From: Treponema sp.
Lineage (GTDB): Bacteria; Spirochaetota; Spirochaetia; Treponematales; Treponemataceae
NCBI GenBank assembly: GCA_016296575.1
Contig: JAEDJA010000027.1
Span: 1-35,337, forward strand
Direction: 5' to 3'
Length of the DNA stretch: 35,337 nt
This document shows positions 15,324 to 24,532 of the stretch, in pieces. Position 1 is the stretch's first letter. Every line of letters starts with the position of its first letter. The position numbers were made by a program, and so were the translations under genes. The notes beneath the pieces were generated by a model. The model was given only the letters and a program-made list of their open reading frames with translations. It made no database searches and was not told the origin of the DNA.

Positions 15324-17588
15324 ATGAACATTACTATTATCCAGCCGCCACTTGTACAATTAAATACTCCCTACCCTTCTGGGGCTTATCTTCTTTCCTT
15401 CTTCAATTCCCAGAAAGACAATTATGATTTTATTGAAAATGTAAAATGGCTGGACACCTCAAATCTTCTTTTTCATCAGCTGTTTTCTTCACAGGGATTG
15501 AGCCTTCTTTTCAGTCTTTCAGAAAACAGGGCACTTAAATTATCAGAAGCTTTTGAAAAACAGGGTGATGAAGAAGCTGCATTCCAGATAAGACGTTATA
15601 TTTCATGCCAGAAAGCCTGGATTTTATGGATTGACCGGATTGTTGAAATTGTTTGCGGAGGAAGAAGCTCCCGTGAATATGTCCACGAATTTGTCCGTTC
15701 TCCTCACGTTCCCCGTGGCATGCGGATGGAAAATTTTCTTTACAAGCTTGGAAGGGAAGTTACCGCCGATGACGCACAATTTCTGGCAAGCTTTGCTCTG
15801 GCAGATCTGGCCGACTACATCACAATGGTTTTTGATCCAAACTTCCGCCTTATCAGCTATGCCGAAAAACTAGGCACCTCCGAAGTAAGCTTTGACAACG
15901 TAATTGAGGGGCTTGATGGAGCTGTTCTTAAGAATTTTTACACTCCGGTTCTAGAAAAACTAATTGTACCTTCCAACGAAACACAGCTTTTCCTTATTTC
16001 AGTTCCTTTTCCAGGTTGTTTTGAAGCTGCTGTTTTTGCTGCCAGATTCATCAAGAAAAAACTAGGAAAAAAAGCCATTGTCTGCATTGGCGGTGGTTAT
16101 GTAAATACGGAGCTTCGCACTGTTAGTGAAAAGCGGATTTTTGACTATGCCGATTATCTTAGCTATGACATGGGTTATGGAAGTTACCTTAATCTTTTTG
16201 ATGAAATTAAAAAATCTGGCGGAAAGGCTCCTCTTTCAAAAGATTCACTTCCTTCTCAGATGTACAAAATGCGATATCTGCACAATGGCCAGATTACTGA
16301 ATTTGCAAATAATACTGATTACGCTCAGAAAGAAGAAATAATCTGCCGAAAACTGGTACCTGACTTTACTTCCATCAACTTTGAAAATTATCCCCGCCTT
16401 GCCGACGATGTAAATCCCATGCACCGAATATGGAACGATGGTTCCTGGATAAAATGCTATCTTGCCCACGGCTGTTACTGGCACCGTTGCGCTTTTTGTG
16501 ACACAAGCCTTGAATATGTAAACCGATACTGTAAATGTGATGCAGGAACAATCTGTTCAGGTCTTATGAAGCAGGCCGAAAAAACTGGAGTTTATGGTAT
16601 TCACTTTGTTGATGAAGCCTGTCCTCCTTCAAGTCTTATAGATTTCAGTCTTGAAAACTGCAGGCTTTCCCAAAACACTGGTAAAAAACTGACTTTTTGG
16701 GGAAATATCCGTTTTGAAAAATCCTTCAATCGTGATCTTGCAAACTTTCTTTCTTATGGAGGACTAACTGCGGTAAGTGCCGGGATTGAAATTGCCACCG
16801 GTGAAGGTCTGGATAATGTAAACAAGGGAACAACCATAGAAAATATTGTAAAGGCCTTGTGTGCATTTAAGGAAGCGGGAATTCTTGTTCACTCCTACAT
16901 GATTTTTGGATTCTACAATCAGACCGAACAGGATTTAATAAATTCCATGGAAACACTGCGTCAGCTTTTCAAAGCCGGTCTTTTGGATTCTGCATTCTGG
17001 CACAAATTTACACTTACCCTTCACTCCACCGTTTACAAGGAAAAACAGGAAGGTAAGCATAAAGATCTTAAAATAGTAAATAAAAACAAGAATAGATTTG
17101 CAGAAAATGATCTGAATTTTGAAGGTGAAAATAAATCAGACAAATACTCAGATGCACTGAATCTTTCTCTTGATTCCTGGATGCACGGAAAAAAACTGGA
17201 AATGAGCGTAAACAAATGGTTCAATTTCAACATGCCCCGTCCTTCCATTTCGCAAAATTACATCGACAAAATGATTGAAGCTTACGAAAAAGAGCGGGAT
17301 TATGCTTACAGCGAAAGTCCTTGTAAAAAAGACAGGTTCCTCTGGCTTGGTGGTAAAGCTCTTGTATGCCAAAATCGTCTTTTATGGACTTTTATGGGTG
17401 AACCTTTTGAAGTTGAGTTTAAAAGCGGAAAAGATGACGCAAAAAAAGCAGCAGAACTTTTAAATAAGCTTTGTCCTGAAAATTCAACAAAAAAAATTGA
17501 TGATAACAGCATTTCACAAGAACTATATGCCATCTGTGGAAAACAGGTTTTTAAGGCTCTCCGTCAGAACGGGCTTTCAAGATTGTAA
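15324..17588 (+). CDS. B12-binding-type radical SAM protein with CX4CX2C cluster motif
   Basis: A 754-residue protein. The N-terminal ~310 residues look like a diverged cobalamin-binding domain (ITIIQPPLVQLNTPYPSGA at the start; IVCIGGGYVNTE ... YADYLSYDMGYGSYLNL near 255-295). A radical SAM barrel follows, with cluster cysteines Cys384, Cys389 and Cys392 in HGCYWHRCAFCD. The spacing is CX4CX2C, one residue longer than the usual CX3CX2C. Downstream are GIHFVDEACPP, FWGNIRFEKSF, GGLTAVSAGIEIATGEGLDNVNKG and MIFGFYNQTEQ, matching the barrel strands of this class. Substrate unknown; relatives methylate or rearrange diverse compounds. Facing it on the other strand is a BtuFCD-like importer that could supply cobalamin. 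The gene ends 39 bp from the convergent ATPase gene. Confidence 0.85.
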   Translation: MNITIIQPPLVQLNTPYPSGAYLLSFFNSQKDNYDFIENVKWLDTSNLLFHQLFSSQGLSLLFSLSENRALKLSEAFEKQGDEEAAFQIRRYISCQKAWILWIDRIVEIVCGGRSSREYVHEFVRSPHVPRGMRMENFLYKLGREVTADDAQFLASFALADLADYITMVFDPNFRLISYAEKLGTSEVSFDNVIEGLDGAVLKNFYTPVLEKLIVPSNETQLFLISVPFPGCFEAAVFAARFIKKKLGKKAIVCIGGGYVNTELRTVSEKRIFDYADYLSYDMGYGSYLNLFDEIKKSGGKAPLSKDSLPSQMYKMRYLHNGQITEFANNTDYAQKEEIICRKLVPDFTSINFENYPRLADDVNPMHRIWNDGSWIKCYLAHGCYWHRCAFCDTSLEYVNRYCKCDAGTICSGLMKQAEKTGVYGIHFVDEACPPSSLIDFSLENCRLSQNTGKKLTFWGNIRFEKSFNRDLANFLSYGGLTAVSAGIEIATGEGLDNVNKGTTIENIVKALCAFKEAGILVHSYMIFGFYNQTEQDLINSMETLRQLFKAGLLDSAFWHKFTLTLHSTVYKEKQEGKHKDLKIVNKNKNRFAENDLNFEGENKSDKYSDALNLSLDSWMHGKKLEMSVNKWFNFNMPRPSISQNYIDKMIEAYEKERDYAYSESPCKKDRFLWLGGKALVCQNRLLWTFMGEPFEVEFKSGKDDAKKAAELLNKLCPENSTKKIDDNSISQELYAICGKQVFKALRQNGLSRL

Positions 17589-17627
17589 AATCTGTTTTTA
17601 TAATTTCCAAAAAGCTTTTAAAATCGA

Positions 17628-18374
17628 TTAAATCTGAGGAACCCCAGTTTCCGGGTGAGAAAAAAGCTTTACCTTTTTTTGATAGATTCTAAAAAGGTTT
17701 TCTTCAGTCATAATTTCACTTACACTGCCCTTTACCAGAATCTGACTATGTGATTTTTCATTATATTTTCCAAGTAAAACCATGGTTTTGGCATAACGAG
17801 CGGCAAAATTTATATCGTGAATTGAAATGAGTACGCCCTTTTTGTGTTCATATGCCTTTTCTTTTAATAACTCCATAAAATCCTGGGAAACAACAAAATC
17901 CAAAGAAGATAAAGGTTCATCCAGCAGAAGAAACTGAGAGTCCTGGGCAAAGGATCTTGCAAGACGAACCTTCTGAAACTCACCGCCGGAAATTTCTTTT
18001 ACAGATTTTTCCCGTAGTTCCCAAAGTCCAAAATCATTTAAAATTTCACAAACCAGTTCTTCATCATTTTTTGAATAATTACCAAGAATTCCTGTATGAC
18101 AGAAACGACCGGAAAGTACCGTATCAAAAACATTAAAATCATAAAGGGAAAGTTCAGTCTGAGGAAGAAAAGCTGCAATTCTTGAGCGTTCCTTGGAATT
18201 TTTGGCAGGAATACTTTCCATTAAAGCTTTCATCAGTGTTGATTTTCCTGCACCGTTGGGACCGCAAAGACACACAAATTCACCCTGCGAAAGCTCCACA
18301 TTTATATTGGAAAGAACCTTTGTATTTCCGTAAGAAAGATTGTAATTAGAAAGAGAAAGAAGCTTTACACTCAT
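17628..18374 (-). CDS. Cobalamin/Fe-complex ABC importer ATPase (BtuD/FecE-like)
   Basis: A 248-residue ATPase: Walker A GPNGAGKST (about 37-45), signature EISGGEFQKVRLA, Walker B FLLLDEPLSSLD and His in ISIHDINFAARYA. This is the FecE/BtuD pattern. GGAGAAGG precedes the ATG at 18374, which overlaps the permease stop by 4 nt. It completes the substrate-binding protein-permease-ATPase operon. Confidence 0.92.
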   Translation of the reverse strand: MSVKLLSLSNYNLSYGNTKVLSNINVELSQGEFVCLCGPNGAGKSTLMKALMESIPAKNSKERSRIAAFLPQTELSLYDFNVFDTVLSGRFCHTGILGNYSKNDEELVCEILNDFGLWELREKSVKEISGGEFQKVRLARSFAQDSQFLLLDEPLSSLDFVVSQDFMELLKEKAYEHKKGVLISIHDINFAARYAKTMVLLGKYNEKSHSQILVKGSVSEIMTEENLFRIYQKKVKLFSHPETGVPQI

Positions 18375-19351
18375 GAATTCCTTCTCCTTTTACCAAGCAC
18401 ATTATTGAAAATCACAAAGATAAAAAATGGAGCTCCTAGAAAAGAAATGACAATACCACATGGAAGTTCACTTGGTCGGATTACCGTGCGGCAGACAACA
18501 TCGGATATCAAAAGAAGAATGGCACCACCACAAGCAGACAGGATTATGTGAAATCGGCTTTTGCACTTAAAAATACGCTGCATTATGTGAGGCGAAATCA
18601 GTCCTACAAAGCTTATGGTTCCGCCAGAGCACACAGCCACAGATACTGCCAGGGCCCCGCTGGTAATCACAAGAAATCGAAGAAGAGGTATGTTTACACC
18701 AAGAGAAGCTGCACTTTCTTCACCACCGTTTAAAAGGTCTAGGGAAGGTGCAATGAACATCATTAAGACAAGGGCAAAAAAAGCTGGCAGCAGAACAAAG
18801 CGCAGTTCATTTATACCGCGGCCATTGAAGCTTCCTAAAATCCAGGTGTAGATTCCGTAAAGCTCCTTGTTTTTTCCCAAAAGCATTGTTGAAGAAACAG
18901 CCGAGTAAAGGCTTCCCATAGCAGTACCACAAAGAAGCACTACCACAGTGGAAACTTTTTTTCCCGCCAGTGAAGAAATCAAAGCCAGTATCATGCCGGA
19001 AATAAAGGCCCCTGCAAAGGCAAAAATGTTGATTGAAGAAATGTATCCGCCAAAAAAAGACAGGCTTCCAAGACTTACAGAAAGAACTGCTCCAAGTGTA
19101 GCACCGGAAGAAATGCCTAAAAGACCTGGTTCCGCCAAAGGATTTTGAAAAAAACGCTGAAAAACAGCCCCCGAAGCACCAAGAAGACTACCTGCAAGTA
19201 AAACCAGCAATGACCTTGGTAACCGGAGCTTTTTTATAATAACAAGACTTGGTTTTACGGCACCAGTCATAAGACTTAGAACAAAAACTGCGCAAAGAAG
19301 CAGAATAAGAAAAATTCCAAACCAGATGTTACGTGCCGTACTTTTTTTCAT
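18371..19351 (-). CDS. FecCD/BtuC-family permease
   Basis: A 326-residue membrane permease with about nine or ten hydrophobic segments and the family landmarks LRLPRSLLVLLAGSLLGASG (the RxPR...LAG.L..SG motif), FQRFFQNPLAEPGLLGISSG and GGTISFVGLISPHIMQRI. FecCD permeases pass cobalamin, haem or ferric siderophores. The frame is open to 19453, overlapping the binding-protein gene, but ATG 19351 gives a normal short cytoplasmic N-terminus (MKKSTARN) and lies 22 bp after the preceding stop. Confidence 0.92.
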   Translation of the reverse strand: MKKSTARNIWFGIFLILLLCAVFVLSLMTGAVKPSLVIIKKLRLPRSLLVLLAGSLLGASGAVFQRFFQNPLAEPGLLGISSGATLGAVLSVSLGSLSFFGGYISSINIFAFAGAFISGMILALISSLAGKKVSTVVVLLCGTAMGSLYSAVSSTMLLGKNKELYGIYTWILGSFNGRGINELRFVLLPAFFALVLMMFIAPSLDLLNGGEESAASLGVNIPLLRFLVITSGALAVSVAVCSGGTISFVGLISPHIMQRIFKCKSRFHIILSACGGAILLLISDVVCRTVIRPSELPCGIVISFLGAPFFIFVIFNNVLGKRRRNS

Positions 19352-19373
19352 CTTATCAAAACAATTGATTTTC

Positions 19374-20186
19374 TTACTTGAAAATTTTCTGAAGAGCTTC
19401 CAAAGCTTCAACAATGCGTGGACCTGGGCGAGAACAGATGTCACCGTCAACAATTACAACCTTGTTGTTTTTTACGGCAGAAATATTTTCCCATCCTGCA
19501 CGACCAGTTACGCTTTCTACAGTGAGCATGGAATCAGAAGGAACAATAATTACAGAAGGATCTGAGGCAATAATTGCTTCTTCACTAACTACAGGCCATC
19601 CTTTTTCTGAAGCAAAAATATTTTCACCGCCGGCGATTGAAATCAGTTCATTAATGAAAGTATCTCCACCAAAAGACATGAATGGTTCATTCCACACCTG
19701 CCAGAAAACTGTTGTTTTGTTTTTTCCAGCTGCCTTTTTTACATTCTTGATACGTTTATTCATATCGTTTACAAGATTTTTTGCAGCTTTTTCTGAACCA
19801 GTGGCTTTTCCCATATAGGTGATTTCATCAATAACACTCTGAACGGAAGTACCTTCAGAAAGATAAAGATCAATTCCAAATTCAGCAAGAAATTCTTCCA
19901 AAAAGTCATGCATTCCTTTTGAACCGTAAACCAGGTCTGGATTATATGAAACAATTGTTTCAACACTTAAAGTTTTCCCATCAAATCCACCAACAGAAGG
20001 AATTTTTTCTGATTCTGAAGGATAGTTACAGAAATCTGTGCGGGCAACAATTTTATCACCAGCCCCTATCGCAAAAAGAATTTCTACTCCACTTGGGGAA
20101 AGAACAGCTATTCTTTCGTAAGCAAAACTCCACACTGCGGTAAATGTAAGTACCAGTAAAACAACAATTTTCTTGAATTTATTCAT
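19374..20186 (-). CDS. Periplasmic substrate-binding protein, BtuF-like
   Basis: A 270-residue exported binding protein (Peripla_BP_2). The cleavable signal peptide ends around VWSFA and no lipobox is present. Motifs: RIAVLSPSGVEILFAIGAGDKIVARTDFCNYP, NPDLVYG and a C-terminal SRPGPRIVEALEAL, the form seen in BtuF-type cobalamin-binding proteins; ferric-chelate binding remains possible. The start ATG at 20186 has AAGG at eight bases; a GTG three codons upstream is less likely. A strong promoter lies in the end of the MATE gene. The 36-bp gap leaves no room for a cobalamin riboswitch. Confidence 0.88.
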   Translation of the reverse strand: MNKFKKIVVLLVLTFTAVWSFAYERIAVLSPSGVEILFAIGAGDKIVARTDFCNYPSESEKIPSVGGFDGKTLSVETIVSYNPDLVYGSKGMHDFLEEFLAEFGIDLYLSEGTSVQSVIDEITYMGKATGSEKAAKNLVNDMNKRIKNVKKAAGKNKTTVFWQVWNEPFMSFGGDTFINELISIAGGENIFASEKGWPVVSEEAIIASDPSVIIVPSDSMLTVESVTGRAGWENISAVKNNKVVIVDGDICSRPGPRIVEALEALQKIFK

Positions 20187-20214
20187 ATTGTACACCTTAT
20201 TTTAGTTGAAAATG

Positions 20215-20243
20215 ATTTTACTAATCAGTATTTATCTTGTCAA
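20215..20243 (-). promoter_or_regulatory. Promoter of the BtuFCD-like operon
   Basis: TTGACA (20243-20238), 17-nt spacer, TAAAAT (20220-20215) on the minus strand, overlapping the end of the MATE gene. It allows the importer to be expressed independently. Confidence 0.7.
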
Positions 20244-21572
20244 ATCCTTGACCCACTTGTGTTTCTTAAAATGAACAAGAACCCAAGGAATTTTGCCTAC
20301 CTCATCAAGACAGGTACAGGCATAAACAATAACTGGTGACCAGTGGAAAACAAAGGTACCCAGAAAGGCAGAAGGAACAGCAATTCCCCACATTACCACG
20401 GCAAGACTGTACATATCAAAAAGAGTATCTCCACCGGCTGCAAAAATTCCATTGATCAGGATTGTATTAACTGCACGACCAATCATATAGACGCTCATTA
20501 CGATCATCATCTTGTATAAAAGAGAAGTAGCACCTGGTGTAAGTTTAATAAATTTCAGGGCAAAAGGAGTTCCTGCCAGCATGAGGACAGACGATGCAAA
20601 TCCACATAAAAAAGCCAGAAGTACCATGCGGTCCCCGTATTCTTTTCCCTTCTCCAGGTTCCCCGCTCCCAGTTCGTGTCCCACCATAATTCCAGCTCCA
20701 CTTGCAAGCCCGTTACAAAGGCAGCAGATTACATCGCGGACAATTGCACAAATGGAATTTGCACCTGCAGCGTCTGTTCCCAAATGTCCCATAAATGCAG
20801 TATATGAAGTAAAGCCTACTCCCCACAAAAGGAAGGCCCCAAGAAGAGGAAGCCAGCATTTAAGGAAATCCCTGAAAAGCTCCTTATGGTTTTTAAAAAT
20901 CTCCTTAAAATGAATGTGAATATAATTTGTTTTATAGGAAACTCCAACTGCCATAACCAGTTCCACAATGCGGGCAATAAGGGTTGCAAGGGCTGCACCT
21001 TTTACTTTCATGGCAGGAAGACCAAAAAGTCCAAAAATAAAAACTGCATTCAGAATAATATTCAGAACAACTGCAAATGAACTGATTTTAGCCGTTGTAT
21101 CAGGATGATCAGTTACCTTCATAATTGCAAGGTAGCACTGAGAAAAACCAGTAAGCAGATAGGACCAGCCCGCAATCTTAAGATAAGTAATGCCGATTTC
21201 TATAAGCACTTCCTCATTGGTGAATACCAGCATTAGCCAGCGTGGGAAAAACACACAGCCCACAAAGGTAATAAGACCAAATAAACCACAGATTTTAAAT
21301 GTGTTACAGAAAATGCTGTTCAAAGAATCCCGGTCTCGTTTTCCCCAGTACTGCGCACCAAGAATAGCCGAAGCTTCTACTGTTGAACTCATAAACATGT
21401 TCTGAACAAACTGTATCTGAGTAGCAAGAGTAACTGCTGCCATAAAATTCTGTTCCAAATTTCCAAGCATAAGGGAATCGGAAACGGCCACCATAGCAAG
21501 CATCAGGTTTTGAAGTGTAATAGGCAAAGCCGTTTTTACAAGTTTTGAAATAAAGTCTTTGTCTCTTCTCAT
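20232..21572 (-). CDS. MATE-family efflux transporter
   Basis: A 446-residue protein with twelve predicted hydrophobic segments. The N-terminus KLVKTALPITLQNLMLAMVAVSDSLMLGNLEQ and the repeated half beginning near LLGAFLLWGVGFTSYTAFMGHLG show the duplicated MATE fold; MVGHELGAGNLEKGKEYG is the conserved inter-helix segment. MATE proteins export drugs or metabolites in exchange for Na+ or H+; the substrate cannot be predicted. The gene is divergent from the hydrogenase, with 43 bp between the start codons. Confidence 0.93.
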   Translation of the reverse strand: MRRDKDFISKLVKTALPITLQNLMLAMVAVSDSLMLGNLEQNFMAAVTLATQIQFVQNMFMSSTVEASAILGAQYWGKRDRDSLNSIFCNTFKICGLFGLITFVGCVFFPRWLMLVFTNEEVLIEIGITYLKIAGWSYLLTGFSQCYLAIMKVTDHPDTTAKISSFAVVLNIILNAVFIFGLFGLPAMKVKGAALATLIARIVELVMAVGVSYKTNYIHIHFKEIFKNHKELFRDFLKCWLPLLGAFLLWGVGFTSYTAFMGHLGTDAAGANSICAIVRDVICCLCNGLASGAGIMVGHELGAGNLEKGKEYGDRMVLLAFLCGFASSVLMLAGTPFALKFIKLTPGATSLLYKMMIVMSVYMIGRAVNTILINGIFAAGGDTLFDMYSLAVVMWGIAVPSAFLGTFVFHWSPVIVYACTCLDEVGKIPWVLVHFKKHKWVKDLTR

Positions 21573-21600
21573 AATACGTATCTACCTTAAAACAGAAATG

Positions 21601-21609
21601 TGATATAAT
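21601..21609 (+). promoter_or_regulatory. Extended -10 promoter of the hydrogenase operon, leaderless geometry
   Basis: TGATATAAT at 21601-21609 is a consensus extended -10; TATAAT ends six bases before the ATG at 21616. There is no good -35 and no ribosome-binding site. Confidence 0.6.
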
Positions 21610-21615
21610 CAAGCC

Positions 21616-23133
21616 ATGTTAAATATCAACAATAACGCCAATCAGATTAAAACAGAAATCCTTGTCCGCATTATAAAGCTTATGCTGGAGGGAAACCTTG
21701 TAAAAGGTGTGCATTATATTCCAAAAGAAATGGCTCCAAAAAGTCGGGAACCATTTACCTGCTGTATTTACCACGACCGGGAAATTCTCCGTCACCGAGT
21801 TATAGCCCGCCTTGGCTGTTCCGTTGAAGGCCTTGATGAAGAAGCTGCCCTTGCCGATTTTGCACAGGAAGCCTTGTGGCGCGAAAGTCCTACCTGGCCA
21901 ATGCTTACTGTTCTTCATGAAGCTTGTCATGCCTGTGTTCGGTCAAAATTCATGGTTACCAACGCCTGCCAGGGATGTCTTGCCCGTCCTTGCACCATGA
22001 ACTGTCCCAAAAAAGCAATTACAGTTTCCCATCACCACGCAAAAATTAATGAGGACCTGTGTTCCAACTGCGGACTTTGCATGCAGAACTGTCCTTACCA
22101 TGCCATCATTAAAATTCCGGTTCCTTGTGAAGAAGCCTGTCCTGTAGGAGCAATTTCAAAAGATGAAACTGGCCGCGAGGTTATAGATTTCCATAAATGT
22201 ATTTTCTGCGGAAACTGTATGCGAAGCTGTCCTTTTGGTGCCATGATGGATAAAAGCCAGATTGTTGATGTACTGAAACACATTATGAATGATAGAAAGG
22301 TTGTTGCTCTTTACGCACCAGCCATTGCAAGTCAGTTCAAAGCACCTTGTTCAAATCTTGAACAGGCCTTGTTGGATTCAGGTTTTTCCAATGTTCTTGA
22401 GGTTGCCGTTGGAGCAGATATCTGTGCCGATAAGGAAACAAAGGAATTTACCGAACGTATGGAGCGTGGTGACAAGCTTATGACCACTTCCTGCTGTTCT
22501 GCCTATGTGCGTGCAGTCCGAAAACATGTTCCAGATCTTATACCATGTATTTCCGAAACCCGCAGTCCTATGCACTACACTGCTGAAATTGCAAAAAAAG
22601 AAGATCCTGACTGTATTACGGTTTTCATCGGGCCATGTCTTGCAAAACGCCGTGAAGGTATGGATGATCCTATGGTTGATTACGTACTCAGTGTTGAAGA
22701 AATAAAAGCCTTGTTCATTGCAAAAGAAGTTGATCCACTGAATATTGAAATTAAGGAAGCTACAATCAAGAATAAAAAATATATTCCAACTGCCAGCGGA
22801 CGAAACTTTGCTCAAAGCGGAGGAGTTGCTGCCAGTATCAGATCACGTCTTAAAAATCCTGAAAATCTCAATGCCACTGTCATCAACGGTCTGAATAAAA
22901 AAGGTATGGCCCAGCTTATGATGTACGGAAAAATCAACGCAGGAAAAATGACTCCACCACCAAATTGTCCAAATCTTGTTGAAGTCATGGCTTGTGAAGG
23001 CGGATGTATTGCAGGTCCTGGTGTAATTCAGAACCCTAACATTTCCCTTGGCCAGCTTGGAAAATATGTTGCAGAGGGAAACCAGGAGCTTGTTGACGGT
23101 ATTCCTGCAAAATGTAAAGAACTGGAGAAATAA
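21616..23133 (+). CDS. [FeFe] hydrogenase catalytic subunit, group B-like
   Basis: A 505-residue iron-only hydrogenase, making or consuming H2 in the cytoplasm. The N-terminal ~100 residues are of unknown fold. A ferredoxin-like region follows with several [4Fe-4S] motifs (CQGCLARPCTMNCP, CSNCGLCMQNCP, CIFCGNCMRSCP, about 135-215). The H-cluster ligands are present: TSCCSAY with Cys293-Cys294, GPCLAK with Cys341, and ACEGGCIAGPG with Cys460 and Cys464. TSCCSAY and GPCxAK differ from the TSCCPGW and MPCxxK of classical group A enzymes and fit group B-type monomeric hydrogenases. The maturases HydEFG are not in the window. The two genes downstream read in the same direction with gaps of 1 and 15 bp. 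Confidence 0.92.
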   Translation: MLNINNNANQIKTEILVRIIKLMLEGNLVKGVHYIPKEMAPKSREPFTCCIYHDREILRHRVIARLGCSVEGLDEEAALADFAQEALWRESPTWPMLTVLHEACHACVRSKFMVTNACQGCLARPCTMNCPKKAITVSHHHAKINEDLCSNCGLCMQNCPYHAIIKIPVPCEEACPVGAISKDETGREVIDFHKCIFCGNCMRSCPFGAMMDKSQIVDVLKHIMNDRKVVALYAPAIASQFKAPCSNLEQALLDSGFSNVLEVAVGADICADKETKEFTERMERGDKLMTTSCCSAYVRAVRKHVPDLIPCISETRSPMHYTAEIAKKEDPDCITVFIGPCLAKRREGMDDPMVDYVLSVEEIKALFIAKEVDPLNIEIKEATIKNKKYIPTASGRNFAQSGGVAASIRSRLKNPENLNATVINGLNKKGMAQLMMYGKINAGKMTPPPNCPNLVEVMACEGGCIAGPGVIQNPNISLGQLGKYVAEGNQELVDGIPAKCKELEK

Positions 23134-23134
23134 T

Positions 23135-23422
23135 ATGATCTGCTATAAATGTAAAAAAGAACTGAATGATATCAGTATTTACCGAACCACAGAATGTCCT
23201 TTTTGCGGAGCTGACCTTCATGTTTGTAAGGCCTGCAAATTCTACTCACCGGGAAGCCATTACGACTGCAAGGAAACAGTAGAAGACATTGTTACCGACA
23301 AGGAACGTGCCAATTTCTGCGATTTCTTCAAAGCAGGAGAAAATGAAAATACAGCTGCCGCCTTGGGTGGTACAGCAGCCCAGGCAAATATAGACGCATT
23401 CAACGCCTTATTCAAAGACTAA
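23135..23422 (+). CDS. Small zinc-ribbon protein of the hydrogenase operon
   Basis: A 95-residue protein starting one base after the hydrogenase stop. CYKC and CPFC (about residues 3-6 and 22-25) form a zinc-ribbon-like pair; a second set follows in VCKACKFYSPGSHYDC, with another cysteine in ANFCDFF. The last 25 residues are Ala/Asn-rich. Its fixed place after the hydrogenase suggests an accessory or regulatory role there. Function not known. The frame is open further upstream, inside the hydrogenase gene, but ATG 23135 is the natural start. Confidence 0.8.
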   Translation: MICYKCKKELNDISIYRTTECPFCGADLHVCKACKFYSPGSHYDCKETVEDIVTDKERANFCDFFKAGENENTAAALGGTAAQANIDAFNALFKD

Positions 23423-23437
23423 AACAGGAATCACTCA

Positions 23438-24418
23438 ATGGAAGGAAAAAAACGGGAACAGAAGGCAAAATCTTTCAGACTGCTTCACATTGAACAGCTC
23501 ATCAAAAATTTGAATTACCCGAACACCAAAATTCTCCAGCGAGAGACAGGTGTTTCCCGAGCCACAATCATGCGGGATCTTGAATCTCTTATGAATGATT
23601 ATGACGCCCCCATTGAATATGATTATTTCCACAAAGGCTATCACTACACCGACGAAAACTACAATGTTCGAAATGTAAAGATTGCCGAAAGTGAGCTGGT
23701 TGCCATTGCAGGGCTTCTTCCACTTTTGGAAAGATACAAGAACACACCTCTGGAAGATTCCATCAAAAAAGTGTATGGAACAATCTCCGACATGCTTCCA
23801 AACCAGATTGAAGTGCAGACCGACATTGCTACCAACGTTCAGTTTATAAGTGAAGCCATTCCAAATGTTGATTCCGAAGTTTTCAACGCCGTTTTCAAGG
23901 CAACAAAAAACCACAAAACAATCGAATTCGGCTACCGTTCCATTAAAGCAACTGAACACACGCCTCACACTGCACAGCCTTACAAAATCTACAGTCAAAA
24001 AGGTGACTGGTACGTTATCTGCTACAATCCGGTGCGTCAGGATTATTCGCCATTTACACTTTCCCGCATGAAAGATGTTGTAATAAAGGAAGCTTTTGAT
24101 CCTGATCCAGACTACGATAAAAAAGTAAATATTGATCCTTCTTTTGGAATCTGGAACAATGACAATCCGCCTGAAAAAATTGAGCTGCTTTTTGATAAAT
24201 CCATCAACACTTACATTTTGGAAAGGCAGTGGCACAAAAACCAGGAATCCCATCAAAATGAAGATGGATCTGTTTACCTAAGTTTTGAATCAAATCAGAC
24301 ACAGGAAATTCTTTTCTGGATCTTAAAGTTTGGTTCCCAGGTAAAAGTGCTTTCCCCAGAAAATCTGAAACAGAAGGTTTTTGAAGAGCACAAAAAAGCC
24401 GCCTCCCTTTACGACTAA
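23438..24418 (+). CDS. HTH-WYL transcriptional regulator
   Basis: A 326-residue regulator. An N-terminal winged helix (about 12-70; ILQRETGVSRATIMRDLESL is the recognition part) is followed by a middle region and a WYL domain (about 165-240) containing GYRSIKATEHTPHTAQPYKI and QKGDWYVICYN, where the name-giving residues appear as W-Y-V. WYL domains bind nucleic acid or small ligands and often control stress or defence genes. It is the third gene of the hydrogenase operon, AGGA precedes the ATG, and it may regulate that operon or the structured-leader gene just downstream. Confidence 0.88.
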   Translation: MEGKKREQKAKSFRLLHIEQLIKNLNYPNTKILQRETGVSRATIMRDLESLMNDYDAPIEYDYFHKGYHYTDENYNVRNVKIAESELVAIAGLLPLLERYKNTPLEDSIKKVYGTISDMLPNQIEVQTDIATNVQFISEAIPNVDSEVFNAVFKATKNHKTIEFGYRSIKATEHTPHTAQPYKIYSQKGDWYVICYNPVRQDYSPFTLSRMKDVVIKEAFDPDPDYDKKVNIDPSFGIWNNDNPPEKIELLFDKSINTYILERQWHKNQESHQNEDGSVYLSFESNQTQEILFWILKFGSQVKVLSPENLKQKVFEEHKKAASLYD

Positions 24419-24512
24419 AAAAGACATTTGCAACTCCCTGCCAAAAAAAATATGGTACTCCTGCAATTATTTTATATGTCTCATTCTATTTTTCAAGTCA
24501 AATAAATCATGT

Positions 24513-24518
24513 TATAAT
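24513..24518 (+). promoter_or_regulatory. -10 box of the flavin reductase-rubredoxin gene
   Basis: TATAAT at 24513-24518 with a weak -35 (TTTCAA, 17-18 bp upstream). The predicted start near 24525 gives a 160-nt leader containing four hairpins. Confidence 0.5.
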
Positions 24519-24532
24519 AGAAGTAAAGGAGT

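Noticed and set aside
20187..20231. Cobalamin riboswitch ahead of the BtuF-like gene
   Set aside because: Only about 45 bp lie between the MATE stop and the start codon, far too short, and no B12-box was seen; this keeps the cobalamin assignment tentative.
23435..24256. 273-codon open frame antisense to the WYL regulator
   Set aside because: It mirrors a gene with clear HTH and WYL motifs; the antisense translation has no domain, no ribosome-binding site and a composition typical of a reversed frame.
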